Shown piece by piece: positions 34,778-43,806 of a DNA stretch of 64,000 bases (its first letter is position 1; the number at the start of each line of letters is the position of its first letter). The position numbers and the translations under genes were made by a program. The DNA comes from Bacillota bacterium. Lineage in GTDB: Bacteria; Bacillota; Clostridia; Christensenellales; Christensenellaceae. A model generated the notes under the pieces. The model was not told where the DNA came from. It saw only the letters and a list, made by a program, of their open reading frames with translations, and searched no databases. The DNA is taken from assembly GCA_023393165.1 (NCBI GenBank), contig JAEWMJ010000044.1, forward strand, positions 1-64,000, given 5' to 3'.

Positions 34778-34905
34778 TGTTTGCAATCAGTGGTGGAATT
34801 ATTGCTTTTTTTATTTATCTGATGATCGTGCTCAAGCCTGTCAAAGATTCCAAGCCCCTGAAAGATGATGGGTTTCTTCAGATGAAAGATTATTACAAAG
34901 AATAA
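34753..34905 (+). CDS. Possible 50-residue membrane peptide, low confidence
   Basis: A frame starting with an ATG inside the terminator stem encodes MLHHRR, a single hydrophobic helix (LLLFAISGGIIAFFIYLMIV) and a charged tail ending KDYYKE. The composition is that of a small membrane protein, but no ribosome site or promoter is visible and the start is buried in a hairpin. A later in-frame ATG (34822) would cut the helix. Confidence 0.25.
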   Translation: MLHHRRLLLFAISGGIIAFFIYLMIVLKPVKDSKPLKDDGFLQMKDYYKE

Positions 34906-35021
34906 GGTAAGGAGAATTTATATTATAAGAGTAATGTAATTTTACTTTTCAACCTTTTCTTTATAAAAGAATGGAACAAAAGAACGATATAGTGATTTAT
35001 TTTATTTACGTATTCCTTTTA

Positions 35022-35068
35022 ATGCGAAGCGAAATCCCCCCGCTAAGCGGGGGGATTTCGCTTCGCAT
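35022..35068. repeat. Perfect 22 bp hairpin
   Basis: Two 22-base arms (35022-35043 and 35047-35068) beginning ATGCGAAGCGAAAT are perfectly complementary with a TAA loop. No T run follows. It lies between the end of the plus-strand genes and the phosphoglucomutase terminator. Confidence 0.85.
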
Positions 35069-35069
35069 A

Positions 35070-35097
35070 GAAAAAACGCCCGTTTAAGTGGGCGTTT
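35070..35097 (-). terminator. Terminator after phosphoglucomutase
   Basis: On the minus strand AAACGCCC-ACTTAAAC-GGGCGTTT is followed by TTTTCT; a strong rho-independent terminator. Confidence 0.85.
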
Positions 35098-35119
35098 CAC
35101 TTGTCTTTGTATATCATGA

Positions 35120-35170
35120 TTGGTTTTCTTTGGTCAAACCTTTCTTTTTTTCTAAAAGAAAGGTTTGAAA
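35120..35170. repeat. Covarying hairpin repeat, family D copy 2
   Basis: A TTGGTTTTCTTTGG leader is followed by a hairpin with stem AAACCTTTCTTTT and AAAAGAAAGGTTT. It is between the mutase stop codon and its terminator. Confidence 0.7.
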
Positions 35171-35175
35171 AAGCC

Positions 35176-36900
35176 TTATTCCGTCAGCCTGTCGATGAGT
35201 TCCCGTACTTCTTTTTCCAGGCGTGCAATGCCCTCATGCGCGTCCTGAGCATTTTTGCCCACATAGGATATATAGGACTTGATCTTAGGCTCGGTGCCGG
35301 AGGGGCGGAGGATAAACCGGCCGTTTTCCAGTTCAAAGTACAGAACATTTGATTTCGTATCCTGGGTCATGTGAAATGCGGTTTTATTCCCGGAAGCATC
35401 TATTCGAATAAGCGTTTTATAATCCCGAAGCGCCGCAGCCTTTAAGCCGCCGATTGCGGCAATCGGATGCTTTCTGAGCGTTTCCACGGCGTTCGAAATT
35501 TTTTGTATACCTTCTATGCCTTTTAAGGTTTTTGATATCACCAGGTCCTTATAATATCCGTATTTTTCATACATCGCTTCCATTGCGTCCAAAAGCGTCA
35601 TGTTTTTGCCTGCGTACCAGCAGGCGGCTTCGCACACCAGCATAGCCGCGATGATTGCGTCCTTGTCCCGGACAAACATGCCTTTTAAAAATCCGTAGCT
35701 TTCCTCGTAGCCAAACAGGAACGTACCCTTTCCGGTCTGTTCGCTGATTTTGATCTGTTCGGCAATAAATTTGAAACCGGTGTATACGCTTCTTATTTCC
35801 ACACCGTTACGGGCGGCAATGGCGTCCGCCATCTCGGACGATACAAGGGACTTCACAACAAATTCGTCTCCATGAAGAGGCGTCTCGGAAATCACATAAT
35901 CCAGCAGCAGGCAGCCGATCTCATTGCCGGTCAGGATTCTGAACGAGCCGTCCCGGCTGCGTACCGCCACACCCAGCCTGTCGCTGTCGGGATCGGTTGC
36001 AAGCACCAGATTGGCATGAACTTTATCCGCCAGACCGTATGCCAGTTTAAACGCCGTAGGGTCTTCAGGATTGGGGGCTGCCAGCCCCGGAAAATCCGGA
36101 TCCGGATTTTCCTGTTCCGGAACCACATGCAGGTTTTTAATGCCGATATCGGTCAGAATACGGCGTACGGGTACATTGCCCGCGCCGAAAAGAGGAGTAT
36201 AAACGATATTCAGGTTCTCGGCTTCCTTTCGGACGATATCCGGATGTATCGAAAGCGCCTTAACCTTGGAATAATAGCTTTCCAGAAGATCCGGAGTCAT
36301 GTACGTCAGCAGGCCTTCTTTCTCCGCCTGCGTAAGGTCCATGGCTTCAACATGAAAAATATCCGGGACCTTTTCAATATATCCCGTTATAATAGCCGCG
36401 TCCTCAGGATCAACCTGCCCGCCGTCGCATCCGTAAACCTTGTAGCCGTTGTATGCGGGCGGATTATGGCTGGCGGTGATCACAACGCCTGCAGCGGCCT
36501 TCAGCTCAAGAATGGTAAACGAAAGCTGCGGAACGCTCAGGATAGTGGGAGACAATATCACCCGTATGCCGTTGGCGCAGAGTACGCCCGCAGTCTGCCG
36601 AGCAAACCTTTCGCTGTTTCGCCGCGAATCGTAGGCAATGGCGACGCCCTGACCGCACGCGCCTTTTTCCTTCAGGTAATCGGCAAGTCCCTTTGTCAGC
36701 ATGCGGACGGTAAAATCGTTCATCCGGTTGGACCCGAGTCCAAGGACGCCGCGCATGCCGGCCGTACCGAATTCCAGCGCGCGGTAAAAGCTGTCCTGCA
36801 TCAGCGCTTCGTCTTTTTTAAGAGACAGGAGTTCCTGTTCATATTCCGTATTGCGGAGCGCATCCATCCAAGTTTGATAAGTGCTTTTATATTCTTCCAT
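35176..36900 (-). CDS. Phospho-sugar mutase (phosphoglucomutase/phosphomannomutase)
   Basis: Interconverts hexose 1- and 6-phosphates. FGTAGMRGVLGLGSNRMNDF near residue 40, the phosphoserine loop TASHNPPAYNG near residue 140, the metal loop ATDPDSDRLGVAV near residue 300, the sugar loop GYEESYGFL and the phosphate loop LRPSGTEPKIKSYIS near residue 535 are all present. At 574 residues it is the long PgcA-type enzyme. The ATG at 36900 follows GAGG; the frame opens far upstream without a site. It would link glucose-1-phosphate from GlgP to glycolysis. It is divergent from lepA. Confidence 0.95.
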   Translation of the reverse strand: MEEYKSTYQTWMDALRNTEYEQELLSLKKDEALMQDSFYRALEFGTAGMRGVLGLGSNRMNDFTVRMLTKGLADYLKEKGACGQGVAIAYDSRRNSERFARQTAGVLCANGIRVILSPTILSVPQLSFTILELKAAAGVVITASHNPPAYNGYKVYGCDGGQVDPEDAAIITGYIEKVPDIFHVEAMDLTQAEKEGLLTYMTPDLLESYYSKVKALSIHPDIVRKEAENLNIVYTPLFGAGNVPVRRILTDIGIKNLHVVPEQENPDPDFPGLAAPNPEDPTAFKLAYGLADKVHANLVLATDPDSDRLGVAVRSRDGSFRILTGNEIGCLLLDYVISETPLHGDEFVVKSLVSSEMADAIAARNGVEIRSVYTGFKFIAEQIKISEQTGKGTFLFGYEESYGFLKGMFVRDKDAIIAAMLVCEAACWYAGKNMTLLDAMEAMYEKYGYYKDLVISKTLKGIEGIQKISNAVETLRKHPIAAIGGLKAAALRDYKTLIRIDASGNKTAFHMTQDTKSNVLYFELENGRFILRPSGTEPKIKSYISYVGKNAQDAHEGIARLEKEVRELIDRLTE

Positions 36901-36979
36901 AAACGACCTCGTTTTTTTAATATTGGTATTATTATAACATAATGGGCGTTGGGTAAAAACGTCCCGCAGCAGAATTTTA

Positions 36980-37008
36980 TTGATTTTTGAGGCAACTTTG
37001 CGTATGAT
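36980..37008 (+). promoter_or_regulatory. Sigma-A-type promoter for lepA
   Basis: TTGATT, 17 bases, TATGAT, in the 135-base divergent region between the mutase and lepA. Confidence 0.65.
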
Positions 37009-37035
37009 AATATTTGCAAACGAGAGGAAATGTTT

Positions 37036-38835
37036 ATGAGTGATTATAAAAAATATATACGCAATTTTTGCATTATAGCGCATATAGACCATGGAAAATC
37101 CACGCTGGCCGACCGTCTGATCGAGATGACGGGTACGGTCTCGCAGCGCGATTTAAAAGAACAGATACTGGATACCATGGATCTTGAACGGGAACGCGGC
37201 ATCACCATCAAATCCCAGGCGGTACGAATGCTGTATGAAAAAGACGGGCATGATTACACCCTGAACCTGATCGATACTCCCGGACATGTGGATTTTACCT
37301 ACGAGGTATCGAGAAGCCTTGCGGCCTGCGAAGGCGCGATCCTTGTTGTGGACGCGACCCAGGGGATAGAGGCGCAGACGCTTGCAAACGTGTATCTGGC
37401 GATGGACCATGATCTTGAGGTCATCCCGGTGATAAACAAGATCGACCTGCCCAGCGCGCGGCCGGACGAGATCGCAAAGGAAATAGAGGATGTCTTGGGC
37501 CTGGAGGCGCATGACGCGCCCCGCATCAGCGCCAAAACGGGAGAGAATATCAAGGCTGTTCTGGACGCCATTGTGGATAAACTACCCTCTCCCAAGGGAG
37601 ACGAGGAAGGGCCGCTTACGGCTCTGGTATTCGATTCCCTGTACGACAACTACAAGGGCGCGCTCAGTTATGTGCGGGTAATGGAAGGCTCGGTTTCCGC
37701 AGGAAACAGGATCCAATTTATGGCCTCAAAAAAAGAATTCGACGTAACGGAGGTAGGAATATTCCTGCCCCAGCTGATCCCCGTAAAATCCCTGCACGCG
37801 GGGGACGTTGGATATATCGCCGCCAGCATCAAGAATGTGGCGGACACCCGCGTGGGCGACACCATCACGCGCATGGACAAACGCGCCAAAGAAGCGCTTC
37901 CGGGGTATAAAAAGATCACGCCCATGGTGTTCTGCGGAATCTATCCTGCTGACGGCGCAAAATACGACGACCTGAAAGACGCATTGGAAAAGCTTGCCCT
38001 GAACGACGCGTCCCTGCTTTACGAGCCCGAGGTCTCTGTAGCTCTCGGATTCGGCTTCCGGTGCGGTTTTCTGGGCCTGCTGCATATGGAAATCATCCAG
38101 GAACGTTTGGAAAGAGAATTCGATCTTGACCTTGTTACAACCGCGCCCAGCGTAAAATACAAAGTGAACATGACCAACGGCAAGACGATGGAAATAGAGA
38201 ACCCGACCAACCTGCCCGATCTCTCCCAGATCGATTTCATGGAAGAACCCATCGCCAAGGTGACGGTCATGACGCCGGACACGTACGTCGGCGCCGTAAT
38301 GGATCTGTGCCAGGAAAAACGCGGTGTTTTCAAAAACATGGAGTATATGGAAGCGACGCGCGTGGTTCTGCATTACGAGATACCGCTGAACGAGATCATA
38401 TACGATTTCTTTGATATGCTCAAATCCCGCACAAGGGGATACGCTTCCATGGATTACGAGATCAAAGGGTATGAAAAAAGCGACCTTGTAAAGCTGGATA
38501 TGCTTTTGAACGGGGAGATGTGCGACGCGCTTTCCCTGATCGTCCACCGCGACCGCGCGTATGCCAGAGGACGCGCTATTGCCGAAAAACTGAAGGAAGC
38601 GATCCCGCGCCAGATGTTCGAGATTCCCATACAGGCCGCGATCGGCGGCAAGATCATCGCCCGCGAAACCGTTAAGGCCATGCGCAAGGACGTTTTGGCC
38701 AAATGCTACGGCGGGGATATCACACGCAAGAAAAAACTTTTGGAAAAACAGAAGGAAGGAAAGAAACGCATGCGCCAGGTCGGCTCGGTAGAGGTGCCTT
38801 CCGAAGCCTTTATGAGCGTTTTGAAGATGGATTGA
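37036..38835 (+). CDS. lepA: Elongation factor 4 (LepA)
   Basis: Ribosome-associated GTPase that helps translation initiation and elongation under stress. G-motifs are AHIDHGKSTLADR, DTPGHVDFTYEV, VINKIDLPSA; the LepA-specific C-terminal domain contains YARGRAIAEKLKEAIPRQMFEIPIQAAIG. The 599 residues are normal. AGAGG lies eight bases before the ATG at 37036; an ATG two codons earlier is too close to it. hemW follows three bases after the stop, the usual Firmicutes order. Confidence 0.98.
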   Translation: MSDYKKYIRNFCIIAHIDHGKSTLADRLIEMTGTVSQRDLKEQILDTMDLERERGITIKSQAVRMLYEKDGHDYTLNLIDTPGHVDFTYEVSRSLAACEGAILVVDATQGIEAQTLANVYLAMDHDLEVIPVINKIDLPSARPDEIAKEIEDVLGLEAHDAPRISAKTGENIKAVLDAIVDKLPSPKGDEEGPLTALVFDSLYDNYKGALSYVRVMEGSVSAGNRIQFMASKKEFDVTEVGIFLPQLIPVKSLHAGDVGYIAASIKNVADTRVGDTITRMDKRAKEALPGYKKITPMVFCGIYPADGAKYDDLKDALEKLALNDASLLYEPEVSVALGFGFRCGFLGLLHMEIIQERLEREFDLDLVTTAPSVKYKVNMTNGKTMEIENPTNLPDLSQIDFMEEPIAKVTVMTPDTYVGAVMDLCQEKRGVFKNMEYMEATRVVLHYEIPLNEIIYDFFDMLKSRTRGYASMDYEIKGYEKSDLVKLDMLLNGEMCDALSLIVHRDRAYARGRAIAEKLKEAIPRQMFEIPIQAAIGGKIIARETVKAMRKDVLAKCYGGDITRKKKLLEKQKEGKKRMRQVGSVEVPSEAFMSVLKMD

Positions 38836-38838
38836 CCT

Positions 38839-39975
38839 ATGTCCGCCCTGTATATACACGTTCCGTTCTGCGCGCGCAAATGCCGGTACTGCGATTTTGT
38901 GTCGTTTGATTCCAAACCGGAACTTGCGGAGAGTTATTTCCGGGCGCTTTGGAAGGAAATCGCACTCGCGTCAAATCTTTATGAACTGAAAGGCGTCTCC
39001 ACCGTTTTTTTCGGCGGGGGAACGCCTTCTTTTGTTGATCAAGAATACATAGAGCAAACTCTGGAAAACGTGCAAAGAACCATCGGCATCCAAACAGGGG
39101 CGGAAATCACGATCGAAGCCAACCCAAATTCACTCACAAAACAAAAACTGAACGCATACCATAATGCCGGGGTCAACCGCCTGAGTATCGGCCTGCAAAG
39201 CGCCGACAACAGGCTTCTCGCTGAAATCGGAAGACTGCATACCCTGGAAATGTTTCAGGCAGCATATGAGGAAGCGAGGAACGCCGGATTCAAAAATATC
39301 AATACGGACGTTATTTACGCTCTCCCCGGGCAATCCCTGGACGATTTCAGAGCCACGCTGGAGACCGCCGCCCGGTTATCGCCGGAGCATGTATCCGCGT
39401 ATTCCCTGATGATAGAACCCGGCACGCCCATGCATAAGGACCTTGAAGAGGGACGCATACGGGAAACGGACGAGGATACGGAACGGGATATGTACCATGC
39501 CGCGGTCTGCTCCCTCGAGTCGCAAGGCTTTGAGAGGTATGAGATTTCAAACTTTGCAAAACCCGGTTTTGCCTGCGCGCATAACCTTGCGTACTGGAAC
39601 CGCGAGGATTATCTGGGTCTCGGCGTTGCGGCGCATTCCTGCATACGCGATGTGCGCTATGCGAACACGGACGACATAGACGGCTATATTTCCTGTTTAT
39701 CGTCCGGAAAAACGGCGTATAATAATATAGAGAATTTGGATTCAAAGCAGAAGGAAACCGAGTATATCATGCTGAAACTGCGGCTGAAAAATGGTTTTGA
39801 TACGGAGGAATATAAAAAGATGTTTGGACGGGATTTCAGAAATTTCTTTTCCGCGCCGTTAAAAAAACTGCTCAAAGCAGGGCTTGTCTCGTTTTCCGGC
39901 AGCCGTTTCCATGCGACCGATAAGGGCTTTGACCTGCAAAACAGTATAGTGCTTGAACTTTTGAATATTCTGTAA
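38839..39975 (+). CDS. hemW: Heme chaperone HemW (radical SAM)
   Basis: A radical SAM protein that binds heme and is thought to insert it into target enzymes; often misnamed oxygen-independent coproporphyrinogen oxidase. The cluster motif CARKCRYCDF lies near residue 10. GGGTPS follows, and the HemW-specific HNLAYW motif is near residue 245, with GLGVAAHS. The 378 residues are normal. It lies between lepA and the heat-shock operon, as in other Clostridia and Bacilli. Confidence 0.95.
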   Translation: MSALYIHVPFCARKCRYCDFVSFDSKPELAESYFRALWKEIALASNLYELKGVSTVFFGGGTPSFVDQEYIEQTLENVQRTIGIQTGAEITIEANPNSLTKQKLNAYHNAGVNRLSIGLQSADNRLLAEIGRLHTLEMFQAAYEEARNAGFKNINTDVIYALPGQSLDDFRATLETAARLSPEHVSAYSLMIEPGTPMHKDLEEGRIRETDEDTERDMYHAAVCSLESQGFERYEISNFAKPGFACAHNLAYWNREDYLGLGVAAHSCIRDVRYANTDDIDGYISCLSSGKTAYNNIENLDSKQKETEYIMLKLRLKNGFDTEEYKKMFGRDFRNFFSAPLKKLLKAGLVSFSGSRFHATDKGFDLQNSIVLELLNIL

Positions 39976-39984
39976 TATGCATCT

Positions 39985-40090
39985 TTTAAAAACGCGTTAT
40001 GTTTTTGCAAGATGCGTACCCGACGGCTTGTTTTGCGGCATTTGCGCCGCCTGCCGTAAGCGGCGGGCACGGTCATGCACAATGCGCATG
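39985..40090. other. Hairpin-rich segment upstream of hrcA
   Basis: Contains short inverted repeats such as GCATCTT/AAGATGC and GCCGCCTGCCGTAAGCGGCGGGC and ends near AATAATAGTATAA, which resembles the right end of family E. No gene is seen. It may be a decayed copy of that repeat. Confidence 0.4.
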
Positions 40091-40117
40091 ACTAGAAAAT
40101 AATAGTATAAATCACTA

Positions 40118-40146
40118 TTGACTTTCCCTGACAATAGTGGTATCTT
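40118..40146 (+). promoter_or_regulatory. Sigma-A-type promoter of the hrcA operon
   Basis: TTGACT, 17 bases, TATCTT, with the CIRCE operator starting just after the expected transcription start. Confidence 0.8.
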
Positions 40147-40158
40147 TATAGCAATGTA

Positions 40159-40185
40159 TTAGCACTCGCCGGTGATGAGTGCTAA
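40159..40185 (+). promoter_or_regulatory. CIRCE operator (HrcA binding site)
   Basis: TTAGCACTC, nine bases, GAGTGCTAA: a perfect match to the CIRCE consensus. HrcA bound here represses the operon under normal conditions and is released on heat stress. Confidence 0.97.
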
Positions 40186-40248
40186 CAAACCCGGAAAAGA
40201 TTGGGTTTCTAAAAAGAAATCAGGGAAAAAAGAAAGGCGGTGAGCTAG

Positions 40249-41283
40249 GTGTTATCGGAAAGAAAAATGAAGATTTTAAAGTCCATCATTGACGATTATA
40301 TATTGACTGGCATACCTGTGGGCTCACGTTCTTTATCCAAAAAGCCTGATCTTGATTTTTCGCCTGCGACCATACGCAACGAGATGGCCGATCTGGAAGA
40401 GATGGGATATCTGGATAAACCGCATACATCTGCGGGCAGGACGCCCAGCGATATCGCATACAGGCTGTATGTGGACCGGCTGATGAATGTCAATCAGATT
40501 ACCAGCCAGGAAGCAAGCAGCATTCGAAATTATTTCAATCTGAAGATGAACGAACTGGAACAGGTAATCGATATGACGGCGAGGGTATTGAGCGATTTGA
40601 CGCATCATATCTCGCTGGTTATGGCGCCCCAGCTTGAGATCATTAAAATAAAACGGATTCAAATTGTCAAGCTGACGGATTCAAAAGCGCTTTTAATCAT
40701 CGTAACGGATACGGGGATCATAAAGGATACCGTGATACTCATATCAGACGGAATAGATGACGATTATCTCAACATGCTGTCCAATGTTTTGACGCAGCAT
40801 ACGGCTGACAAAACGATTGGGGAAGCCGCCAGAATCATACCCGAGGTGTGCAGAAGCCACATGGGAGACCAAAGAACGCTTTTAAACGAGATATTCAGCG
40901 CGATCAGCGATAACAGCGAACGCAAGGATGTCGTACTGGGCGGCGTGAAGAATATCCTGGATTACCCGGAATATGCCGACACCAGAAAAGCCAGGGAGCT
41001 TTTGCAGCTCCTTGAGACCAAGGATATGCTTTACGATATGCTGGACGTAACCGGAGATCTTGAGTTTTCCATAAAGATTGGCAGTGAAAACACCTACGAC
41101 GAATTCAAAAACATGAGCGTTGTAACGGCGACATACCGTGTAGGGGGCCAAAAAATGGGATCTTTCGGGATAATCGGCCCGACGCGGATGGATTACGGAA
41201 AGGTGATTTCGGTATTGAATTATGTAGGCTTAAGCTTGAACGATATATTGTCCTGTTTTTTAGAAAACGGAAACAAAAAATAA
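40249..41283 (+). CDS. hrcA: Heat-inducible transcription repressor HrcA
   Basis: Binds CIRCE and represses chaperone genes, with GroEL as activity sensor. The N-terminal winged helix reads ILKSIIDDYILTGIPVGSRSLSKK with SPATIRNEMADLEEMGYLDKPHTSAGRTPS near residue 40; the GAF-like middle and C-terminal parts are complete (FGIIGPTRMDYGKVI). The 344 residues are normal. The start is GTG behind AAAGGCGG. It is the first gene of hrcA-grpE-dnaK-dnaJ. Confidence 0.98.
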   Translation: MLSERKMKILKSIIDDYILTGIPVGSRSLSKKPDLDFSPATIRNEMADLEEMGYLDKPHTSAGRTPSDIAYRLYVDRLMNVNQITSQEASSIRNYFNLKMNELEQVIDMTARVLSDLTHHISLVMAPQLEIIKIKRIQIVKLTDSKALLIIVTDTGIIKDTVILISDGIDDDYLNMLSNVLTQHTADKTIGEAARIIPEVCRSHMGDQRTLLNEIFSAISDNSERKDVVLGGVKNILDYPEYADTRKARELLQLLETKDMLYDMLDVTGDLEFSIKIGSENTYDEFKNMSVVTATYRVGGQKMGSFGIIGPTRMDYGKVISVLNYVGLSLNDILSCFLENGNKK

Positions 41284-41295
41284 AAGGTGGCTAAA

Positions 41296-41871
41296 ATGCA
41301 GAAAAAGGATCAAAAAGAAGAAAAAAACGAGCAGGAAATTCTGGAAGAAGAAATCCTGGAAGAAGAAAAGGAACTCGATGAGGAGCTCTCTTCAATTGAA
41401 GACTACGAGCAGGGGAATGAGGAGGAAAACGGCTTGATATTTGCACTGAAGCGTGAGAAGGAAGAATATTTGAGCATGCTGAAGCGCGAACGCGCAGACT
41501 TTGAAAACTATAAAAAAAGGAACGCCGATCTAGCCTCCTGCTCATACATCAACGGCGTTGCCGATGCGATCAAAAGCATTCTGCCCGTGATCGACAATCT
41601 GGAGCGGGCACTTGCGTCAAATTGTGCGGATAACGCGCTTGCGGAAGGCGTACAAATGATACAGCGGCAGCTGATGGATACGCTTTCTTCCTACGGGCTT
41701 GAAGAAATAGAAGCGCAGGATAAGGAGTTTGACCCTGAATACATGAACGCAGTCATGCAGGTGGAGAAAGAAGAAGGTCAGGAATCTAATTGCGTGGCAG
41801 AAGTATTGCAGAAGGGGTATAAGCTCAAGGGCAAAGTCATCCGGTGCGCAATGGTGAAAGTTACAAATTAA
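41296..41871 (+). CDS. grpE: Nucleotide exchange factor GrpE
   Basis: Releases ADP from DnaK. A highly acidic N-terminal tail (EILEEEILEEEKELDEELSS) leads into the long dimerisation helix, and the conserved head includes DNLERALA near residue 97, EGVQMIQRQLMDTL and GYKLKGKVIRCAMVKV at the end. The 191 residues are normal. The ATG at 41296 follows AAAGGTGG; a GTG three codons upstream is inside that site. It lies 12 bases after hrcA. Confidence 0.97.
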   Translation: MQKKDQKEEKNEQEILEEEILEEEKELDEELSSIEDYEQGNEEENGLIFALKREKEEYLSMLKRERADFENYKKRNADLASCSYINGVADAIKSILPVIDNLERALASNCADNALAEGVQMIQRQLMDTLSSYGLEEIEAQDKEFDPEYMNAVMQVEKEEGQESNCVAEVLQKGYKLKGKVIRCAMVKVTN

Positions 41872-41921
41872 AATTTATATATTGATAGAATGGATAAAGG
41901 TTTTTTAAGGAGGTATTTAAA

Positions 41922-43781
41922 ATGGGTAAAGTAATAGGAATAGATCTTGGAACAACGAATTCGTGCGTTGCCGTAATGGAAGGCGGAGAAGCGGTCGTCA
42001 TCCCGAACGCGGAAGGCGCCAGAACTACACCGTCGGTCGTTGCTTTTTCGAATAACGGAGAGCGTCTGGTAGGTCAGGTCGCAAAGAGGCAGGCCGTCAC
42101 CAATCCCGACCGTACGATCATATCTATAAAAAGAGATATGGGTTCGGACCGGAAGATCAAGATAGACGACAAAACATATACGCCGCCGGAAATTTCCGCA
42201 ATGGTGCTGCAGAAACTGAAGATGGACGCGGAAGCGTATCTGGGCGAAAAGGTGACGCAGGCGGTTATTACGGTCCCGGCTTATTTCAGCGACAGCCAGA
42301 GGCAGGCGACCAAGGACGCGGGAAGGATCGCGGGACTGGAAGTGCTTCGTATCGTGAACGAACCGACGGCGGCCGCGCTTGCATACGGTATTGATAAAGA
42401 TCATAATCAAAAGGTATTGGTATACGACCTGGGCGGCGGTACGTTTGACGTATCTTTGCTTGAGATCGGAGACGGCGTTATAGAAGTTCTTGCAACCAGC
42501 GGCAACAACCGTCTGGGCGGCGACGATTTTGACAACAAGGTTATGGACTGGATGATAGCTGAGTTCAAAAAAGCGGAAGGAATTGACCTGTCCAAGGATA
42601 AGATCGCGATGCAGCGTTTGAAGGAAGCGGCGGAAAAAGCCAAGATCGAGCTTTCGGGCGTGCTCCAGACCAACATCAACCTGCCGTTTATAACGGCTGA
42701 TGCAACCGGCCCCAAACATCTTGATTTAAACCTAACCAGGGCTAAATTTGACGAACTGACGCACGATCTGGTGCTGGCAACCGAAGGACCGACAAAGCGC
42801 GCTATCGAAGATGCGGGAATATCGGTGAACGATATTAATAAAATAATACTGGTGGGCGGATCATCCAGGACCCCGGCAGTGCAGGAAATGGTTAAAAAGA
42901 TCACCGGCAAAGATCCCTACAAGGGCATCAACCCGGACGAATGCGTGGCTCTGGGCGCGGCGATTCAGGCGGGCGTACTGGCGGGCGAAGTGAAAGACGT
43001 TCTTCTGCTGGACGTAACCCCTCTGTCCCTGGGTATTGAAACCCTGGGCGGCGTGTTCACCAAGCTGATTGAGCGCAACACCACCATCCCCACCAAGAAG
43101 AGCCAGGTGTTCTCAACCGCTGCGGACGGCCAGACCAGCGTTGAAATCCATGTGCTGCAGGGCGAACGCGAGATGGCTTCCTACAACAAGACGCTCGGAC
43201 GTTTCAACCTGACGGGTATTCCGGCGGCTCCAAGGGGCGTGCCGCAGATCGAAGTAACATTCGATATCGACGCGAACGGCATCGTGCATGTATCCGCCAA
43301 GGATCTTGGAACGGGCAATTCGCAGAATATCACCATTACGGCGTCGTCCAACCTGTCGGATGCGGATATCGACAAGGCTGTCCATGAAGCCGAGCAGTTT
43401 GCCAGCGAAGACAAGAAACACAAGGAAGAAGTTGAAATAAAGAACAACGCGGATACTCTCATTTACCAGACGGAAAAAACAATCAAGGATCTGGACGGAA
43501 AGATCAGCGCGGACGATAAATCCAAACTGGAGAGCGAGGTCAAGGCTGTACGTGACGCGCTTTCCACAGGGGAAACCAGCGGTATAAAAGCGGCTACCGA
43601 AAAACTGCAGACACTGTCCTACGAGGTGTTCGGCAGGGTTTACCAGCAGCAGGGCGCCCAGCAGCAGGCAGGCGGACCGGGCGGATTTAACCAGGACTAC
43701 CAGCCGCAGGACGAAAAGAAAGACGATAATGTGGTAGATGCCGATTACGAAGTAGTGGATGACGATAAAAATAAAAAATAA
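41922..43781 (+). CDS. dnaK: Molecular chaperone DnaK (Hsp70)
   Basis: ATP-dependent chaperone. It starts GKVIGIDLGTTNSCVAVMEG; NEPTAAALAYG lies near residue 147, the phosphate motif VYDLGGGTFDVSLLEIG near residue 170 and ILVGGSSRTPAVQEMV near residue 312, with a linker VKDVLLLDVTPLSLG and a substrate domain. The Gln/Gly-rich tail ends in EVVDDDKNKK. The 619 residues are typical for Gram-positive DnaK, which lacks a segment found in the proteobacterial nucleotide-binding domain. AAGGAGG precedes the start. Confidence 0.99.
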   Translation: MGKVIGIDLGTTNSCVAVMEGGEAVVIPNAEGARTTPSVVAFSNNGERLVGQVAKRQAVTNPDRTIISIKRDMGSDRKIKIDDKTYTPPEISAMVLQKLKMDAEAYLGEKVTQAVITVPAYFSDSQRQATKDAGRIAGLEVLRIVNEPTAAALAYGIDKDHNQKVLVYDLGGGTFDVSLLEIGDGVIEVLATSGNNRLGGDDFDNKVMDWMIAEFKKAEGIDLSKDKIAMQRLKEAAEKAKIELSGVLQTNINLPFITADATGPKHLDLNLTRAKFDELTHDLVLATEGPTKRAIEDAGISVNDINKIILVGGSSRTPAVQEMVKKITGKDPYKGINPDECVALGAAIQAGVLAGEVKDVLLLDVTPLSLGIETLGGVFTKLIERNTTIPTKKSQVFSTAADGQTSVEIHVLQGEREMASYNKTLGRFNLTGIPAAPRGVPQIEVTFDIDANGIVHVSAKDLGTGNSQNITITASSNLSDADIDKAVHEAEQFASEDKKHKEEVEIKNNADTLIYQTEKTIKDLDGKISADDKSKLESEVKAVRDALSTGETSGIKAATEKLQTLSYEVFGRVYQQQGAQQQAGGPGGFNQDYQPQDEKKDDNVVDADYEVVDDDKNKK

Positions 43782-43806
43782 TAAGTATGAATAGCGGCGG
43801 TTAGTA

